Source: Symsagittifera roscoffensis
Lineage: Eukaryota; Xenacoelomorpha; Acoela; Convolutidae
Direction: 5' to 3'
DNA: 64,000 bases
Assembly (NCBI RefSeq): GCF_963678635.1
Contig: NC_087063.1
Location: forward strand, 59,776,759 to 59,840,758
In this document: one piece after another, positions 1 to 12,468 of the stretch
Layout: each line of letters starts with the position of its first letter
Position numbering within the stretch: the first letter of the stretch is position 1
Notes under the pieces: generated by a model
Told to the model about the DNA's origin: nothing
What the model saw: the letters and a program-made list of their open reading frames with translations, nothing else
Databases searched by the model: none
Made by a program: the position numbers and the translations under genes

Positions 1-2386
1 ACGTTCAATTGATTGCACGCTGAACCGTATACCAAAACTGGAATTAACATGGACTTGACCAGTTTAAATTTGGTCTTGGTATTAAGAGGCAGAAGGTTGC
101 GCTTAAGCATGCATAGAGTGTTGAGGGTTTTTCTTCTTCTAAGTTTAATATGCGATGTCCAGTCTAGATCCGATTTTAAAATTATTCCTTTTTTTTCTTC
201 TGAAATTTTCTTAATTAAAATCGAGTCGAAGTAGAAGTCGCTACTTGTGTGACGTTTAACCGGTAATTGATTGCATTTTGACGCATTGAACGCAATCTGG
301 TTTTGTTGTGTCCACGTGAAGATGTTATTTAGGTCATTCTGAAATTCTGCGTTAAGTGTACCAATTCGTATGAACTTTGGGTCGTCTGCGTATAGAAAGC
401 TGGCGGAAGGATTACATACACTAGGTAGGTCGTTAATCATGACAAGAAAAAACAATGGCCCCAGGATTGATCCTTGAGGAACACCGCTTGTGACATAGAA
501 TGACTGCGACAGACAGTCTTTTATTTTGACACATTGTGTTCTATTTGTCAGGTAGTTATAAGTTAGCTTTAATATTTTGCCTCTGATTCCCAGCGAGTAG
601 AGCTTATCAATCAGAATACCGTGATCTACTTTGTCAAAAGCTTTCTCGAAATCGGTATATATTACGTCTACTTCTTCAATGTTGCTTATAGCTCAATATA
701 TGGTATCAAGATAGAGCAGCATTTGGATGATCCCTGACCTTTTCGCGCAAAATCTAAATTGGTTGTTGTGCAACATAGGTTCTAGATGCTTATATAGATC
801 GATGAAAAGAATTTTTTCGAAGATTTTGCTAGCAATATTAAGTAGTGATATTGGTCTGTAGTTACCTATCAAGGCCTTGCTTCCTTTCTTTTTGAAAAAT
901 TGGGCTGACAAAAGAGTGTTTCCATTGATCAGGGAAACAACAGGTCTGGAGTGCTTTATATATGATATGGTAGAGTGAGGGTGTTAAAAACTCACTACAA
1001 CGCTTAAATAAAACAAGAGGTAGTAGATCGGGACCTCTCGACTTACTTAGATCTAGATCATTACACAGTTTGGCAATCAGATTCCTGACTGGTTCTATAT
1101 TATGAATTATTTGCTTAACTGAGTACTCTTGTTTCTCAAGACAGGATGGTTGATGAGAGTTAATAAATGCTGAGTTAAAAAACTTGGCGAATAGATTAGC
1201 TTATTCTGGGAAGGTTTTCGCAACGGAATTGTCAAGTTTCATGACGGAAGGTAGTTATGAGTTACGGATTTTTCTATGATATTTAAACAGGGCTTTAGTA
1301 TCACGCGACTTAGACAGATGTTGTTCGTATTCGCTTCTGTTGTTCTCTACGGCAATTTGTACTTTTTCATTTATTGCAATCACCGAGGCACATTGCGAGC
1401 CTTTTTGTTTGCCTAATGTTGACATGTTTTATTGAATTTGACGTCTCAGGAGCTATCCAGCGAGGAAGATTTTGTCTATGTTGATTTCTGCGCGGGATGA
1501 ATTTTGGCAGAAAGCTATGAATCCATTCGTACCATACTTCGACTATTCTTGTAAAATTTGACCAGCTGTAAGGTGAGAAGGTGTTGATTGAAAACGCATC
1601 GTTTAAACCGTTGAAGTCAGCTTTGCAACAGCTATAGAAACTGGTTTTACTAAATGTGGAGCTTTTCTTGAACTCCTTTATGCGGATTTTTGAATTAATA
1701 GGTTTGTGATCAAATTTTAATGCAGTAAATACGTCGAGTGGTAGGGTGTCGATTATTTCAACCTAGTTGCTAACAAAGACTAAGTCAAGTATATTAGCGT
1801 TCGTTGTTTTGAAATGAACAGTTTGAGTTAAGCTTAATTTATCTATTTTGTCAAGTATACATTGATGGAGCGGTTCTGAGGTTTGAATGGACCAATCAAT
1901 TGAAGAATGATTAAAGTCTCAGTTTATTATACGATGATATGCATTGCAGTTCGACAAGAAGTCCATTAGTTGACAATTGCGGAAGGGCTCCAAATAATAT
2001 TTGCTGTAAGGAGGGGGGAAATAGCATGTGGCAATTAGTAGTGTTGCTTCGGAAGATTCTCTGATTATAGCGGTGCAATAACCCTGAAATTGGTCGGGAA
2101 GAGAGATTTCATAGCATTTTAGTGCAGACGTTGTTGCAATAAGGACCCCACCGTGAGCTCTTTTTTCATTTTGTTTGGTGTTTCTGTCGGAACGAAAGAC
2201 ATTGAAGCCAGGGAGGAATAGTTCGGAGTCGCTGATTTTAATTGTGAGCCATGTTTCGCTTAAACAGATGATGTCAAAGTTGTTGGTGAAGACAAAGTTT
2301 GATAGAGATGTGCGCTTACTTGACTTCACTAAGCCTCGGGTATTAAGAATCGAATAATCAGTAAATTGGTCAGTTTCGTAAGTCAA
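1..2386 (-). pseudogene. LINE ORF2 remnant (endonuclease + reverse transcriptase), truncated by window edge
   Basis: Minus-strand remnant of a non-LTR retrotransposon ORF2 of CR1/Jockey-like type, the protein that nicks target DNA and copies the element RNA. From 2386 downward an endonuclease/exonuclease/phosphatase domain is open to 1919 and contains SETWL and a GGVLIA segment. An in-frame TGA then falls just before the DFNHSSIDW motif, and the same frame continues with more endonuclease sequence and further stops. RT motifs follow: NYRPISLLN near 850, DFEKAFDKVDHGIL near 640, SGVPQGSILGP near 452-492 and YADD at 381-392. The long gap-free RT stretch starts without ATG. The protein is inactivated by several nonsense changes and runs off the window at 1. 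Family assignment at superfamily level is firm; the clade is inferred from motif style. Confidence 0.9.
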
Positions 2387-2392
2387 AGAAAG

Positions 2393-2776
2393 TCAACACT
2401 CACTTAAATCTACTACTGTTCTATCTAAGAAGAGTTCTAAATTACGAATTTTTAATCGGCTAGGATCTGTGTTTTCTTCGATCAGACTTCTTCTTTTTTT
2501 CAAGATTTTGTGTTCTTGTTCTTGCTCGGTCTTATTCAACGATTTGCTGATGTACACTTCGAATTTTTCGTCTGCGGTACCATCGTATCGCTTCAGTCTG
2601 AAGGCACTCGCAAGTACCTTGTAAGCAGTCGTTTTTTCGCGAAACCTGACTAAAAAAGTTCTTGGTCTTATCAACTCAGGTCTGAGTTTTTCCATACGTG
2701 TTGCTGATGTTATTGCTTCTTTTTGTACTTCGAGTTGTTCCATGATTGAAATCATGGCTTTTTCTTCAGGTTGCAT
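2393..2776 (-). pseudogene. LINE ORF1 C-terminal part
   Basis: A 127-residue minus-strand ORF directly upstream of the LINE ORF2. It contains RPRTFLVRFREK followed by a VYISKSLNKTEQEQEHK segment, a pattern typical of the RNA-binding C-terminal region of CR1/Jockey-like ORF1 proteins. It ends 7 bp before the ORF2 reading starts, the usual close ORF1/ORF2 spacing. The 182 bp upstream (2777-2958) are the continuation of ORF1, interrupted by stops and then by element A. The N-terminal part is found at 27070-27344. Function (RNA chaperone of the LINE particle) is inferred from family and position. Confidence 0.7.
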
Positions 2777-2958
2777 TATGTCAGCTGTATGGGCTTCTTT
2801 TCAGAGCTGACAGATTTGAACTCCGGTATACCGGAGATCCTCACCTCTCATCTTTTATCATCTTCGGAGCTTTTTTGTTTCAACAGTGCTGAGATATAGC
2901 TACCCTTGGAGGTTTCCCCTGCTGATCGCGTTTCTGACATTGCTGATCCTGTAACGTC

Positions 2959-3841
2959 TGTGCGCCTCTGCCAGACTGGCACAGCGCAAACTTCCGGAGA
3001 AACACGAAAAGCTATAAAAGGCCTTAACGACTAAAAAGTGCTGCGAAGGAGGGTGGAAATATTCTAGAATTTTCAATTTTCAAAAATGCGATTGTCGAAC
3101 GGATATTTCTCAGAAATACAAAAAACGGCCATTTTGACTGAAAAAGGTGAAAAGTCAGAACAACAGCTGAAGTAGTGAAAAACAATCGGACGATAACGAT
3201 ACAAAAACGAAGCCTCTTATCGTGACGATCACGAACGATAAGACCTTTAGCAGCAGAAGATAGTGGTGAAAGAGGCTTCAGTGGGGAAGTAGAGGAGAGC
3301 ATTACCCTCCCGTGCCACGAATTGGGAGTAATAACGACGTTATTACAGGAAAATCACGGAAGCGGAGGCTCGGCCCCGCAGAGACTGATATATGGTGAAA
3401 GACTGTAGTAAACTAACTTTTTAGCTACTCTGATGCCATAGACATTTGAATTACCACCGGCATTGTTTGATATTTTAGAATATGAGTAGCTAGGAAGAGG
3501 AAAGGTTCAATCCATCTCCAATGGATTTAATATAGAACTGTCACCATAAACATATTAAAATAGGGCATTCGAGCCGTGTTTTTAATAGCAATCACGTAGT
3601 CTGAGGATCCGAGACCCAGCTATGTGGTTTTGTTCGCGTGTAAACGAAAGCTGATCAAAAGTCGTTTGACTAATGGCCTAAAAATAGTAACTTTATACTT
3701 AGCCCTAAACAGACCAGAAAATCAACTGGCAAGGTCGAGACGGTAAAAAACGAGTATAATTAGGGTAATTGACGCCTGCCAGTCGTTAATATGTAATGTT
3801 TCTACGCTCCGTTGCTGTGTAGTATTTGGGCGAATGTTACA
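2959..3841 (+). repeat. Element A 5' LTR
   Basis: Starts TGTGC and ends GAATGTTACA (TG...CA), 883 bp, with a matching copy at 26185-27069. It contains a TATA box at 3013-3020. It also has a 19-bp palindrome at 3328-3346 (arms GTAATAACG), kept in the 3' copy at 26557-26575, and an imperfect hairpin at 3216-3242. Segments around 3050-3140 resemble the LTR of element B read in its own sense direction, supporting a family relationship. Confidence 0.93.
3013..3020 (+). promoter_or_regulatory. LTR TATA box
   Basis: TATAAAAG lies 54 nt inside the 5' LTR and is kept in the 3' LTR at 26240-26247. It is the best candidate core promoter for the genomic RNA of element A, placing the start of R near 3045. 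I did not find the same exact box in element B. Confidence 0.55.
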
Positions 3842-3853
3842 TAGACGTTTTTA

Positions 3854-3864
3854 TGGCGCTCCTG
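3854..3864 (+). other. Putative tRNA primer-binding site, element A
   Basis: TGGCGCTCCTG begins 12 nt after the LTR end. TGG at the start is the complement of a tRNA CCA end. The identical 11-mer lies at the same spacing in element B (53302-53312, minus), although the 12 nt between differ. The tRNA species was not identified. Confidence 0.6.
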
Positions 3865-4020
3865 TGTGGGCTTGTTAAAGGCATGAGACCATCATGATCA
3901 GCAGACGTTTCAGCGAGGAACCCTCCGCTCCGGGCGTATGCCCGAATTAGAGCCCTAATGACCTTTATTGTACTAGGGGGAAGGTGCGTACCCTCCGGCT
4001 AGTACTATTTAGCTCTTTAA

Positions 4021-4101
4021 CTTAGTTAACACCGAAAATTCCGGTGGCCGGAGGGTTAGTTGGGAACCCTCCGGCCACCGGAATTTTCGGTGTTAACTAA
4101 G
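4021..4101. repeat. Perfect 37-bp inverted repeat with 7-nt loop
   Basis: Left arm 4021-4057 is the exact reverse complement of right arm 4065-4101; loop AGTTGGG. In RNA this would be a very stable 37-bp hairpin close to the 5' end of the genome, where packaging or dimerisation signals usually lie. The element is otherwise heavily mutated, so a perfect stem is notable. It may be a recent duplication or maintained by gene conversion. Confidence 0.95.
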
Positions 4102-5474
4102 TCATGAGCCCGCTTGTTTCAAGGTCCCGGGACCAAAAACAATTTAAAATAAAGCGTAAAACTAAACAAAAATAGTGTATAACCAAGAAAAAGCCAAAAA
4201 CAAAATTATTTGAAAACAAAAAAGTACAAAAAAAACAGTAAAAAATCCAAAAAAGACCAAAAACAATAAAAAAACATAATGTGACAGTTTATAGGTTTTT
4301 TTCCGGACGAGATGTGATCTGACCTTCCTGTTTGTAGTTGATTCAGATTGATCTATATCATTTCTGATAGAAAGATTGTGTTTTGGTGACGGGTTGGGTA
4401 CCCTCCCTTGAGTGTAATTTGAGTATTCAAGCACGTTAATGGTGATTTTGCCGGTGACCGGAGGGTAGAGTGGCAAGCTGACCGACGTGTTCCACAGTCA
4501 ACAGGAGCATCAAGGACAACATCCACAACGACTGTTGGGTATCGTTGGAACAATTTTAGTATCGTTCGGGTACTATTTCATCAAAACTTAAGAGGTGGGG
4601 GCACGATTGGCGCGGTCCGATCGTATCCTCCATCGATCACGAATTTCCGAGTTAAGGGTCTTAATTCGGGTATTTTGGTGCAAAGAGCGTATAGTAAAAA
4701 TCATTAACGACTACTGATTAGTGTCCTTACTATATATTACTCCTATCTAGACCCGAGGAACACCCCAATTTTTTCGAAAATAACTGATTTTCGACCAAAC
4801 TGTAGACCCCCAAATTTTTGGATATCCGAGCTTTTCCGAACACAAAAAAGCTTTTATATAGGGATTTGCTACATAGTTCGATCCCCCTGACTAAAGAAAC
4901 CGCATGAAAAAGGACTCAGTTGATCAAAATTTTGATAATTTTCCGAATTTTGTCAATTTGTTTTGGGGATCGAGTTTTTAGAGTTAGAGCAATAAAAATT
5001 TTTGCGTTAGTAGCTTGCTAGCAAAACGTGATCGGTTACTAGAGAAATTCTTGAGTAACCTTCCGATTAGCTCTGTGGACAGAGCTAACGACTTAAAGAT
5101 TGGAAAAGGAAGGAATCGGAGGGTCCAAATTTGATAGTATTGGCCAAAATTTTGTTTTCAAACCAATTTTAATCCGGTTTTTTGCATTGTTCCAGTGCCG
5201 GACGGGGCTAGTACGCTCATTCCAATTATTTTTAGGCACTTTCAATAGGAATTGCCTAAAAAGTCTTTCAGAACCTATATAAGTGGTAAAAGAAGGCCAT
5301 TTTGACGAACGCGTTTATGGCGATTTCTGAAAGACTAGCCAACCGATCGGAAAAATTTTGGTACCATAAGTCGACGTTTTTGACCACTTTCCCGGACCGC
5401 AACCGTTTTTGGGTTGATATTCTCGCAAAAGAAAAACTTTTTAGAAGTTGTTGGTTCGGAGTGTCCAAATTTTA

Positions 5475-6015
5475 GGGAACCCTCCGAGCGGCAGAAATTT
5501 TTATAAGATCGCCTTTTTATTCTACTGGGAAGGTTGGCCGTGTCAGCCAACCTGATTTTAAGTCAGTTACACCGCATTAGGAGGCTTTACCGCGATAGAA
5601 TAACCCTTTTTCTTGATTATGGGGAACCCTCCGAAGTAACCCTCCGGAGTTAGCTAAGCTCCTTAGCAACCCTCCTTAGTGGCAATTTTCCACGAAACCC
5701 TCCGAAGAAGTTAAAACAACCCCCCCCCCTCAGAGAACTTAGATTGTTTTGACACCTTCTGAGACTACTTGGAAACCCTTCCAAGTTATATTTGAAAAAA
5801 TTTGAAATTTTGAAGGAAGCCTCCGAAGTAACCCTCCGGAGCATATTAAGCCTCTTATTGACCCTCCTTAGTGAAATAAAGGGGCCCCTCCGAAGTAACT
5901 TGGGTGACTAAGGTACCCTCCGAAGTAACCCTCCGAGGTAAGCTAAGTGTCTTAACGACCCTCCGAAGTAACCCTCCGGAGTGACTTAAGCCTCTTAACA
6001 ACCCTCCTTATTGAA
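5475..6015 (+). repeat. CCCTCCG motif cluster
   Basis: Irregularly spaced copies of AACCCTCCGAAG and AACCCTCCGGAG, often as pairs separated by AGTAA, between about 5475 and 6015. Some carry a TCCGGA palindrome. It is not a regular satellite and has no spacer regularity. An analogous cluster lies in the element B leader. Confidence 0.8.
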
Positions 6016-6206
6016 AATTTAGGGGTACATTCTGGGGCAATTTGAGCAACTAGAATATCCATTTAGAATCAAAAAAAGGTGGTCAACTAACAACGGGCGT
6101 GCATATTAGGATCACAGTAGCCCATTTGACCCGGAGATTCGTGATCAACTTTAGATTCTAGATCGGGTCTGTCAGAAGATTTTTTTGATTGTGATTTTGG
6201 TTGTGT

Positions 6207-6490
6207 GGTTGCCTTGAGCTACTTAATAGGAAAGCTCGGGTAATCTGGGAACACATAAAAGAAGGCCTCGGTGAGTGCATTAGGCAGATACACCCTCACT
6301 TGAGAGGAAAAGTTGTTCCCTGCTCTCGTACACTTGGGGCGTCACGGGTGTGGGGGGGCTTTTTCAAAGATTTTAGAAATTTTTCGATCAGAGGTTGCCT
6401 TGAGCTACTTAGTAGGACAGCTCGAGCAATCGCAGGACACCTAAAAGAATACCTCGGTGAGTGTATTAGGCAAATAACCACTCACTTGAG
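6207..6490 (+). repeat. Direct duplication, 186-bp period
   Basis: A block beginning GGTTGCCTTGAGCTACTTA at 6207 is repeated at 6393 with moderate divergence, running through CTCGGTGAGTG and CTCACTTGAGA in both copies. It creates an apparent 122-residue ORF, which I regard as fortuitous because it lies in the leader and has no counterpart in element B. Confidence 0.8.
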
Positions 6491-6974
6491 AAGACAGTGT
6501 CCTGGGTTTCGTTGTTTTGGGGTGTTCCGATTGAAAGAAGTCTTTTTCTTTAAGACTAAGTTTTATTGATCTATTTCCGAATCATCACTGCCTTTTTACA
6601 GAAGATTGTTTGACTTTAACAAAGCAGTGATTTGATAAGAGTGTGGCATTAAATTGATAATGACGAAAGCTCGCTGTCACCTGTAGGATATTCTTATCTG
6701 ATTATCAATTGTGTTTTGTGTGTTAACTATATCTTGTTAAAATTTTGTGATACTGTTATACCATACAACGGGATTGAGTTAGCATTATATCAACACTGAG
6801 CAGGCCGTGTGTGTAACCTTAGCTGATTCATTAATATTATCATCGAGAAATCTAAGAGACATTTTTGATACTGACGAAATCGAGTAGGCAGCGTTAAGTA
6901 AATCAACTTGAACTTATTTGCGGTACGTGTTTATTGCCATTAAATCATAAGAATATTACTATTTATTACAAAGT

Positions 6975-9900
6975 ATGCAGCGTAGAGACTCGCTAGGATT
7001 GAGTATTAAGATTCCCAGTTTGAGCAAGGGAAGCACGCGAAAGTTTAGAATTAGGCGTACCCAATCTTCGTTCAGCAGCGTTTCCGACGTTTTTGCTGAC
7101 AACGAATCGACTAAAGGTCAAGCTGATCTTTCAGTGAGCGAAATGAAACTAAGAAGCGAGAATAACCTCGATGGCAATCAAGGGCGAAGCGCCGAGGCCG
7201 GACCGGCGAGCGAAGGGCTTGTGGACCCCTTTGACGAAGGGGAACGGACGCTTATTCAACCCGACTTTGAGCCGAGCGAGGACCTCGAACGGGAAGAAGT
7301 CGAGAGGACGGAGGAGGAACCGCGAGAGGTCGAGCCGCGAGAGATCGAGCCGCAAGAGGAAGTGTTGTTCAGGGGAATGTCCAAATTAGAGACTAAGAGT
7401 CATAAGTGGAGAAAAGAACTTTTATATCCGGCCAATACCCACTCATCTCTGGCCAAGCAGAGCAAGAACGCGATGATGTCGAGTATAAGCCCGAGTGAAG
7501 AACAAACGGTTTCGAAGGCCAAGAAAAGCTGGAAGCTTTTTTACGATGAGCGCATGGCATCTTCCAGTTATGACCATCCGGAGATAACCCACCCGGATGT
7601 GAACTTCACGCCCTGCCCAAGGAACGACATGAGCAGGAAGGCGTTGTCCGCCTCACCGACCAGGCCCATGTCTGATGGGATAACAATGGGAGCGTCCTCA
7701 ACGTTCGACAGGTTGATGATGTCGATGGGCAAGCAAAAGAGCGGCGCGTCATCAAGTACAAGGCTGCAACCGCAGTTGACCTCATCTTATCTGGGGCTAA
7801 CCCCGACATTGGGGGCGGCTGGCGATATAGGTGACATGTTTGCTGGCGTAATGACAGGCCTGGAAGATTTGCGATGGGACATGACTAAAAGAAAAGATGA
7901 AGTCGACGAGAGAGCTCACCAGGGTCGAGAGAATTTGCGAGATGAACTGACACACGTGAAGTCGCAGGCGAGAGTCGATCAGGCTCAATTGATTCGTAAA
8001 ACCGATCAATGCCTGGTGGAGAGCTTGGCACAGGCAAACAAGGATTCAGAGGAAAGAGAGGCTAGGATGACAAGAGAGATCGAGCGTCTGTTGAACGATC
8101 ATGACAATACCTATGCTCATACGATGACTAGCCTGGAAAGAAGGTTAGATGCCAAATCTGACCTGATGATGCGGAAGCTTGACGAGATCTTAAACGGAAG
8201 TAATCGGGAGGAGCGTTCCAACCCAAGGGAGCGCTCACGCCAGGCGAACGTTGGAGATAGAGCGGACAACTATGCCGGGGCCCAGAAAAATTCGAATCTA
8301 GGAATTGGGAGCGGCCCAGGGCAGCCCCATAGAGGCCAGGTTGGACGAACCCGGTCCCGCCGGAGACGGATGCCACCCCGGAGACAAGATTGCCCACTGT
8401 GCCAAAAGTCAGATCGGTCCCAGATCTGACTACGGTCTCACAGGACACGACGATGTATGCTTCGATATTTGAGCCTCTGAATAGATCTCTCGAGACATTC
8501 ATCACCAAGCTCTCGAAGTCAACCGAGAAAGGGGAGAGTTCAAGAAGGACACTGAAAAAGCCGAAATCATACAAAGACGAGTCAGACGGCTGCATTGATA
8601 CTTGGATAGAGGTGATAAAGTTGCACTTTGAAGAAGAGAATCTCTCAAAGAAACAGGAATGCAGCGCACTGACAAGCAACCTGGAGGGTACCGCCCTGAA
8701 TTGTGTAATGGCGAAAAGGGCAAATGAACGAGACAGTGCTCGCAAGATATTTGACATCCTGCTGAATCGTTTCGGCTCTGGAGTACAAGGGCATCAGGCT
8801 ATGGTGAAGTTCGAGAAGAGGCGTCAAAGAGATGACGATTCCATAGACAAGTTTTTGGACGACCTTGAATTACTTAGGAGGAGAAGCAACCCCGATGAGA
8901 GAACTTCCGAGCGGAACTTAGCGATTGCCTCGAAGTTCATGGATGGAGTGAAGATTGAGGAGTTAAAAACAATGCTAGCCACACACTTCAGCCTGTCGCT
9001 TGACCAGGTACCCACGCCCAATGATTTGCGTATGAAGTCGCATGAGTACTTGCTCATAAAACCGAGGGCGCAAAACCGTTACAGCAATTATGGCAACTAC
9101 AGCGTAACAAACACTGGCGCGAACTCCAGTTGGTACAAACCTCGCGACGACATGGATAAGAGGAGGTCGTGTGCGAATTGTGGCTCGATGAACCACCATG
9201 TTTCCGCATGTTCTGCTTACAAACAGAACATGAAGGCGATAGGTAACTTTATCGACGACGTTGATGGGACCGACGAGGACCACGAAGAGTACGTTAGAGG
9301 GCTCATTATGAAGTATGGACCGAGGTGTTTCTTCTGTAATTTGGAGGGACACTTCAAGTCGGACTGCACTCAATTTTGGGATGCAGTGGCGGACGCGAAA
9401 CATTCCAGCCATGAAGAGGCGCTTTCGGGCGTCAAAGCCAGTCGAGCACGTCTGATGAACGAGGCTGAGTCTCGAAGAAAAGAGACAACACCGAGAACTT
9501 TTACGACTAAGAAGGTGAAGACCATGCCTGACGAGGTGGTAGCCATGAGCTTGGAGGCAGAGTCGGCCGGCCCGCTCAAGGTGGATTATGGTTTGGCAGC
9601 AAGGACAGCGTTGCAGAATGTCCAACAGGAGCTAGCCACGAAAGAAGTTGAGCAATGGGTAAGGTCGGAACTGGAGAGCACAGATCTTTGGGAAAAATTT
9701 GACATTTTGAGTGAAACAACGAAAGAGGACACACAGGAACCCAGAAAGCAGGGATTAAAGCTAAACGTCATATCGGGTAGAACTTTCGGCATGACGAAAG
9801 AAGGGACGAAGACAATGTCCATTATCTCAGTCGTAGGACACCAGGTGGTCAAGAACTTGAGTGAACCGTCCGCGATTACACTGGTCCACCTGGACATTTA

Positions 9901-10003
9901 TGCAGACTACCTGAGGGAGAAGGATCCCAAGCTGGACTCCAGGGCAGTTCGAGCGCTGCTCACGACAGGAGGTCCGACGCTGATGAGAGTGGATGGACAT
10001 TAA
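6975..10003 (+). pseudogene. Element A gag, frameshifted
   Basis: Gag is the structural polyprotein of the element particle. An N-terminal charged/coiled-coil part (6975-8429, ATG at 6975) runs out of frame into the capsid and nucleocapsid part (8390-10003). The second part keeps a Ty3-type capsid-like segment (DESDGCIDTWIEV, RFGSGVQGHQAM) and two CCHC zinc knuckles: CANCGSMNHHVSAC near 9172 and CFFCNLEGHFKSDC near 9327. A TAA at 10001-10003 interrupts the frame where element B stays open. Gene order and sequence match B residues ~1-1070. The copy is inactive as it stands. Confidence 0.9.
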
Positions 10004-11330
10004 ATCGAGGTCCATGGCCAATTTCCGCTTCTGATGAATGTGGACGGCATCAATATCTACACAAAAGCTCATGTAACTGATGCGAGTGATCAGGTAGGCC
10101 GGGTATACATTTGCCAAGAAGAGCTGAAGGTGCGACGAATCGGACACAATGCCATGCTTGAAGAGGATGCGGTTCACATAGGTTGCGAAGCCGATCTGGC
10201 AGCACATGTGCTGGATGTGCAGGGCAGATGACTTTCAGTAAAAGGACTGTTAGATACGGGAGCAGTGGTCAGCGTCATGCCAGTCAGCACCTGGACTGAT
10301 ATGGGCTTCGACAGGTCGGATTTGATACCGACAAACATCAGACCCCGATTATATCACTACACCTTGGAGGGAGACATCTTTGGATGAGCTTCCTGGATGT
10401 TTAAAATTTGGACGAATCCGATCAATTCATCCTAGGAAGGGACTTCGTACGCAATTTTGATGTCACGATCGACCTCATTGACGGGTTGATCAGGATCAAA
10501 GATCCGGAGAGGAAGTATGAAAAGAAACTTCTTAATAAGATCCTAATTAACCAGGCTAAGGTGCCGATTTTTCTGGATCGAAAAGTGAGGTTGAAACCAA
10601 ACCAAGTCGTGGTAGCGACGTTTAGGATGAGGAATCTAAATGAACTCAGTAATGACAGACAGGTGTGTCTGGTATCAAATCCAAACAGTAAGAGCTTGAC
10701 TATTTTAGGAAGAAGTTTCTAACTCACTCAGAGCGGATTGTGTGTGAGTATGTTGTTGAACACAGAAGCAACAACAGTGACAATACAGAGGGGAAAGAAA
10801 CTTGGCTACGCATTGCCTCTGAACACAGACTTTCAGAGTGTGGAGAAATTGAAGAAGTTTGATTTATCTAAATGTCCCTTGCATGCGAACCAAGAATGTA
10901 TACTGAAGAGAGTAAATGAATTGAAATCTTCTAGGAAATGGTTTCCAATGAAGTCGGAAACAGATGATGGGTCGTCTAGTTGTTCGAATTTTCCCGAGAG
11001 ATCGACAGAAACAGGCTTAGCAGCGAATAAACCGGTCCTACCCGAGATAGAACATTTGAAGGGTAAAATATCAGACAAGGAACTAGATTCGCTCAGGGCG
11101 GTGCTAAGTTTGAATGCAGACGTTTTTTCGAAACATAAGGCCGACATAATTTGCTGTAGTTTTGTAGATCACGAAATTGAGATAGAAGAGGGCTGGGTAC
11201 CTCATAGGGAGGGGCGATGAGAATTACCCCTCACAAGTCGGAAGCGCGCAGGAAGGAAATCGAGATGTTAATAGAGTACGACATGATCGAGCCTCTGAAG
11301 TCCCCGTGGGCTTGTGGCGTGGTTATGGCG
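10004..11330 (+). pseudogene. Element A protease and RT N-terminus, broken
   Basis: Aspartic protease region that would process Gag and Pol. The catalytic LLDTGAVVSVMP motif is preserved at about 10246-10281, and the FILGRDFVRNFD segment at about 10426. Stops at 10003, 10229-10231, after 10340 and at 10720-10722, plus a frameshift at the TGA at 11218-11220, separate the pieces (open parts 10034-10231, 10408-10722, 10738-11220). After 11220 the frame continues as the RT N-terminal palm/finger segment up to the purine run at 11331. Element B has the same sequence as one open frame. Confidence 0.88.
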
Positions 11331-11345
11331 AAAAAGAAAGGGGGC
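11331..11345 (+). promoter_or_regulatory. Candidate -1 ribosomal frameshift site in RT, element A
   Basis: AAAAAGAAAGGGGGC. The upstream Gag-Pro frame reaches a stop 12 codons after the start of AACTCAGG, whereas the conserved QLRFCCDFRYLN sequence of RT is in the -1 frame from this run onward. The same run with the same frame relation is present in element B (45741-45755), so the shift is shared rather than private decay. Confidence 0.45.
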
Positions 11346-12468
11346 AACTCAGGTTTTGTTGTGATTTCCGTTATCTGAACGCAGTGACTATAAAGGACGC
11401 ACACCCGATTCCACGCATCGATGAGAACCTATCCAAGCTGGGGGACGCGAAGTTATTCACGACGTTAGATTTGGGCTCGGCGTTCTGGCAAGTGCCACTC
11501 CGAAAGCAAGATCGTGAAAAAACGGGCTTCGCGTGCGAGCTGGGGTTGTTCCAGTGGAAGAGGATGCCGTTCGGATTGTGCAACGCGACGGCCACATTCC
11601 AGCGACTGATGGCCCAGGCACTCATGAGTGTGACAAAGAATTACGGGAACCTCATCATGTGTTACGTCGATGACGTCGTGATAGCAACACAAACCCTGGA
11701 GGATCACATAGAGAGGTTGGATGAGGTATTTACTTGCATGATGCAGGCGGGTCTCAAGTGTAAACCCTCAAAGTGTGAGATCCTCAGAGACTCCATAAAA
11801 TATCTGGGCCGCCTGGTGGATAAGCATAGAGTGAGACCGGATCCTGAAGCGGTCGAAGCGGTTTTGACCTGGATGGCACCCAGGACAGATACACAACTGA
11901 TGAGCTTTTTGGGGTTTGCTAACTATTACTATCGGGAGTTCGTCAAGGGATACGCCGACAAGATATACCCCATGAAACAGTTGATGAGAAATAAAGGCAA
12001 AATTTCACTTGGACTGATGAGGCACAAGTTTCATTTGAAAAAATTAAACGTGAACTTTGCGAGGCACCAGTCCTAGGCATGCCAACAGAGAAGGGGATGT
12101 TCATGTTAGACACGGATGCATCAGTAATTGCAATATCAGGCATAATTCACCAGGAGCAAGAGTGGAACGGGAGAACGGTTCTCCATCCAAAAGCCTACGG
12201 AAGTAAGGTCTTAAGCGATACTGAGATAAAGTACGGCGCACCAAAAGCGGAAATGTTCGCGATGATCACTTTCGTGGAAAAAAACAGGGCCTACTTGGGG
12301 AGTGCTCCCTTCAAGTTGCGTGTGGATAATCGTGCCCCTGCCTGGCTGAAAACCTATTCGATGGACCAAAGTTATATTGGTCGTTGGATTGTGCGCCTGG
12401 ATGGATATCACATGATCATAGAGCACCGTACCCGTGACAAGCACCAGAATGCTGATAGAATTCTATGA
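11341..12468 (+). pseudogene. Element A reverse transcriptase and RNase H
   Basis: RT-frame sequence continues from the purine run: open 11306-12076 with DLGSAFWQVPL, RMPFGLCNATATFQRLM and YVDD (about 11665-11676). A frameshift near 12000-12070 leads into RNase H (12079-12468) with LDTDAS and the KHQNAD segment. The frame is lost after 12468. A duplicated Y in NYYY versus NYY in B and several small indels show relaxed constraint. Ty3/gypsy-type assignment is firm from the RT motifs. Confidence 0.92.

Larger units (their letters stand above)
3865..6974 (+). other. Element A leader (untranslated, ~3.1 kb)
   Basis: A long stretch without a credible gene between primer site and gag. It holds a perfect 37-bp inverted repeat (4021-4101), an A-rich tract (about 4137-4290), a dense cluster of CCCTCCG motifs (about 5475-6015) and a duplicated block with 186-bp period (6207-6490). 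Element B has a leader of similar length with a matching A-rich tract in its sense strand and its own cluster of TCCGGA-centred motifs. Short ORFs here are not conserved in B. Confidence 0.75.

Noticed and set aside
13-234. 73-codon plus-strand ORF at the window start
   Set aside because: Antisense to the LINE RT region; no features.
5475-6015. CRISPR-like or satellite array
   Set aside because: Spacing is irregular, no constant spacer length, and the context is a eukaryotic retroelement leader.
6201-6569. 122-codon ORF in the A leader with an internal repeat
   Set aside because: Explained by the 186-bp direct duplication; not present in B.
8128-8757. 209-codon minus-strand ORF
   Set aside because: Antisense shadow of element A gag.
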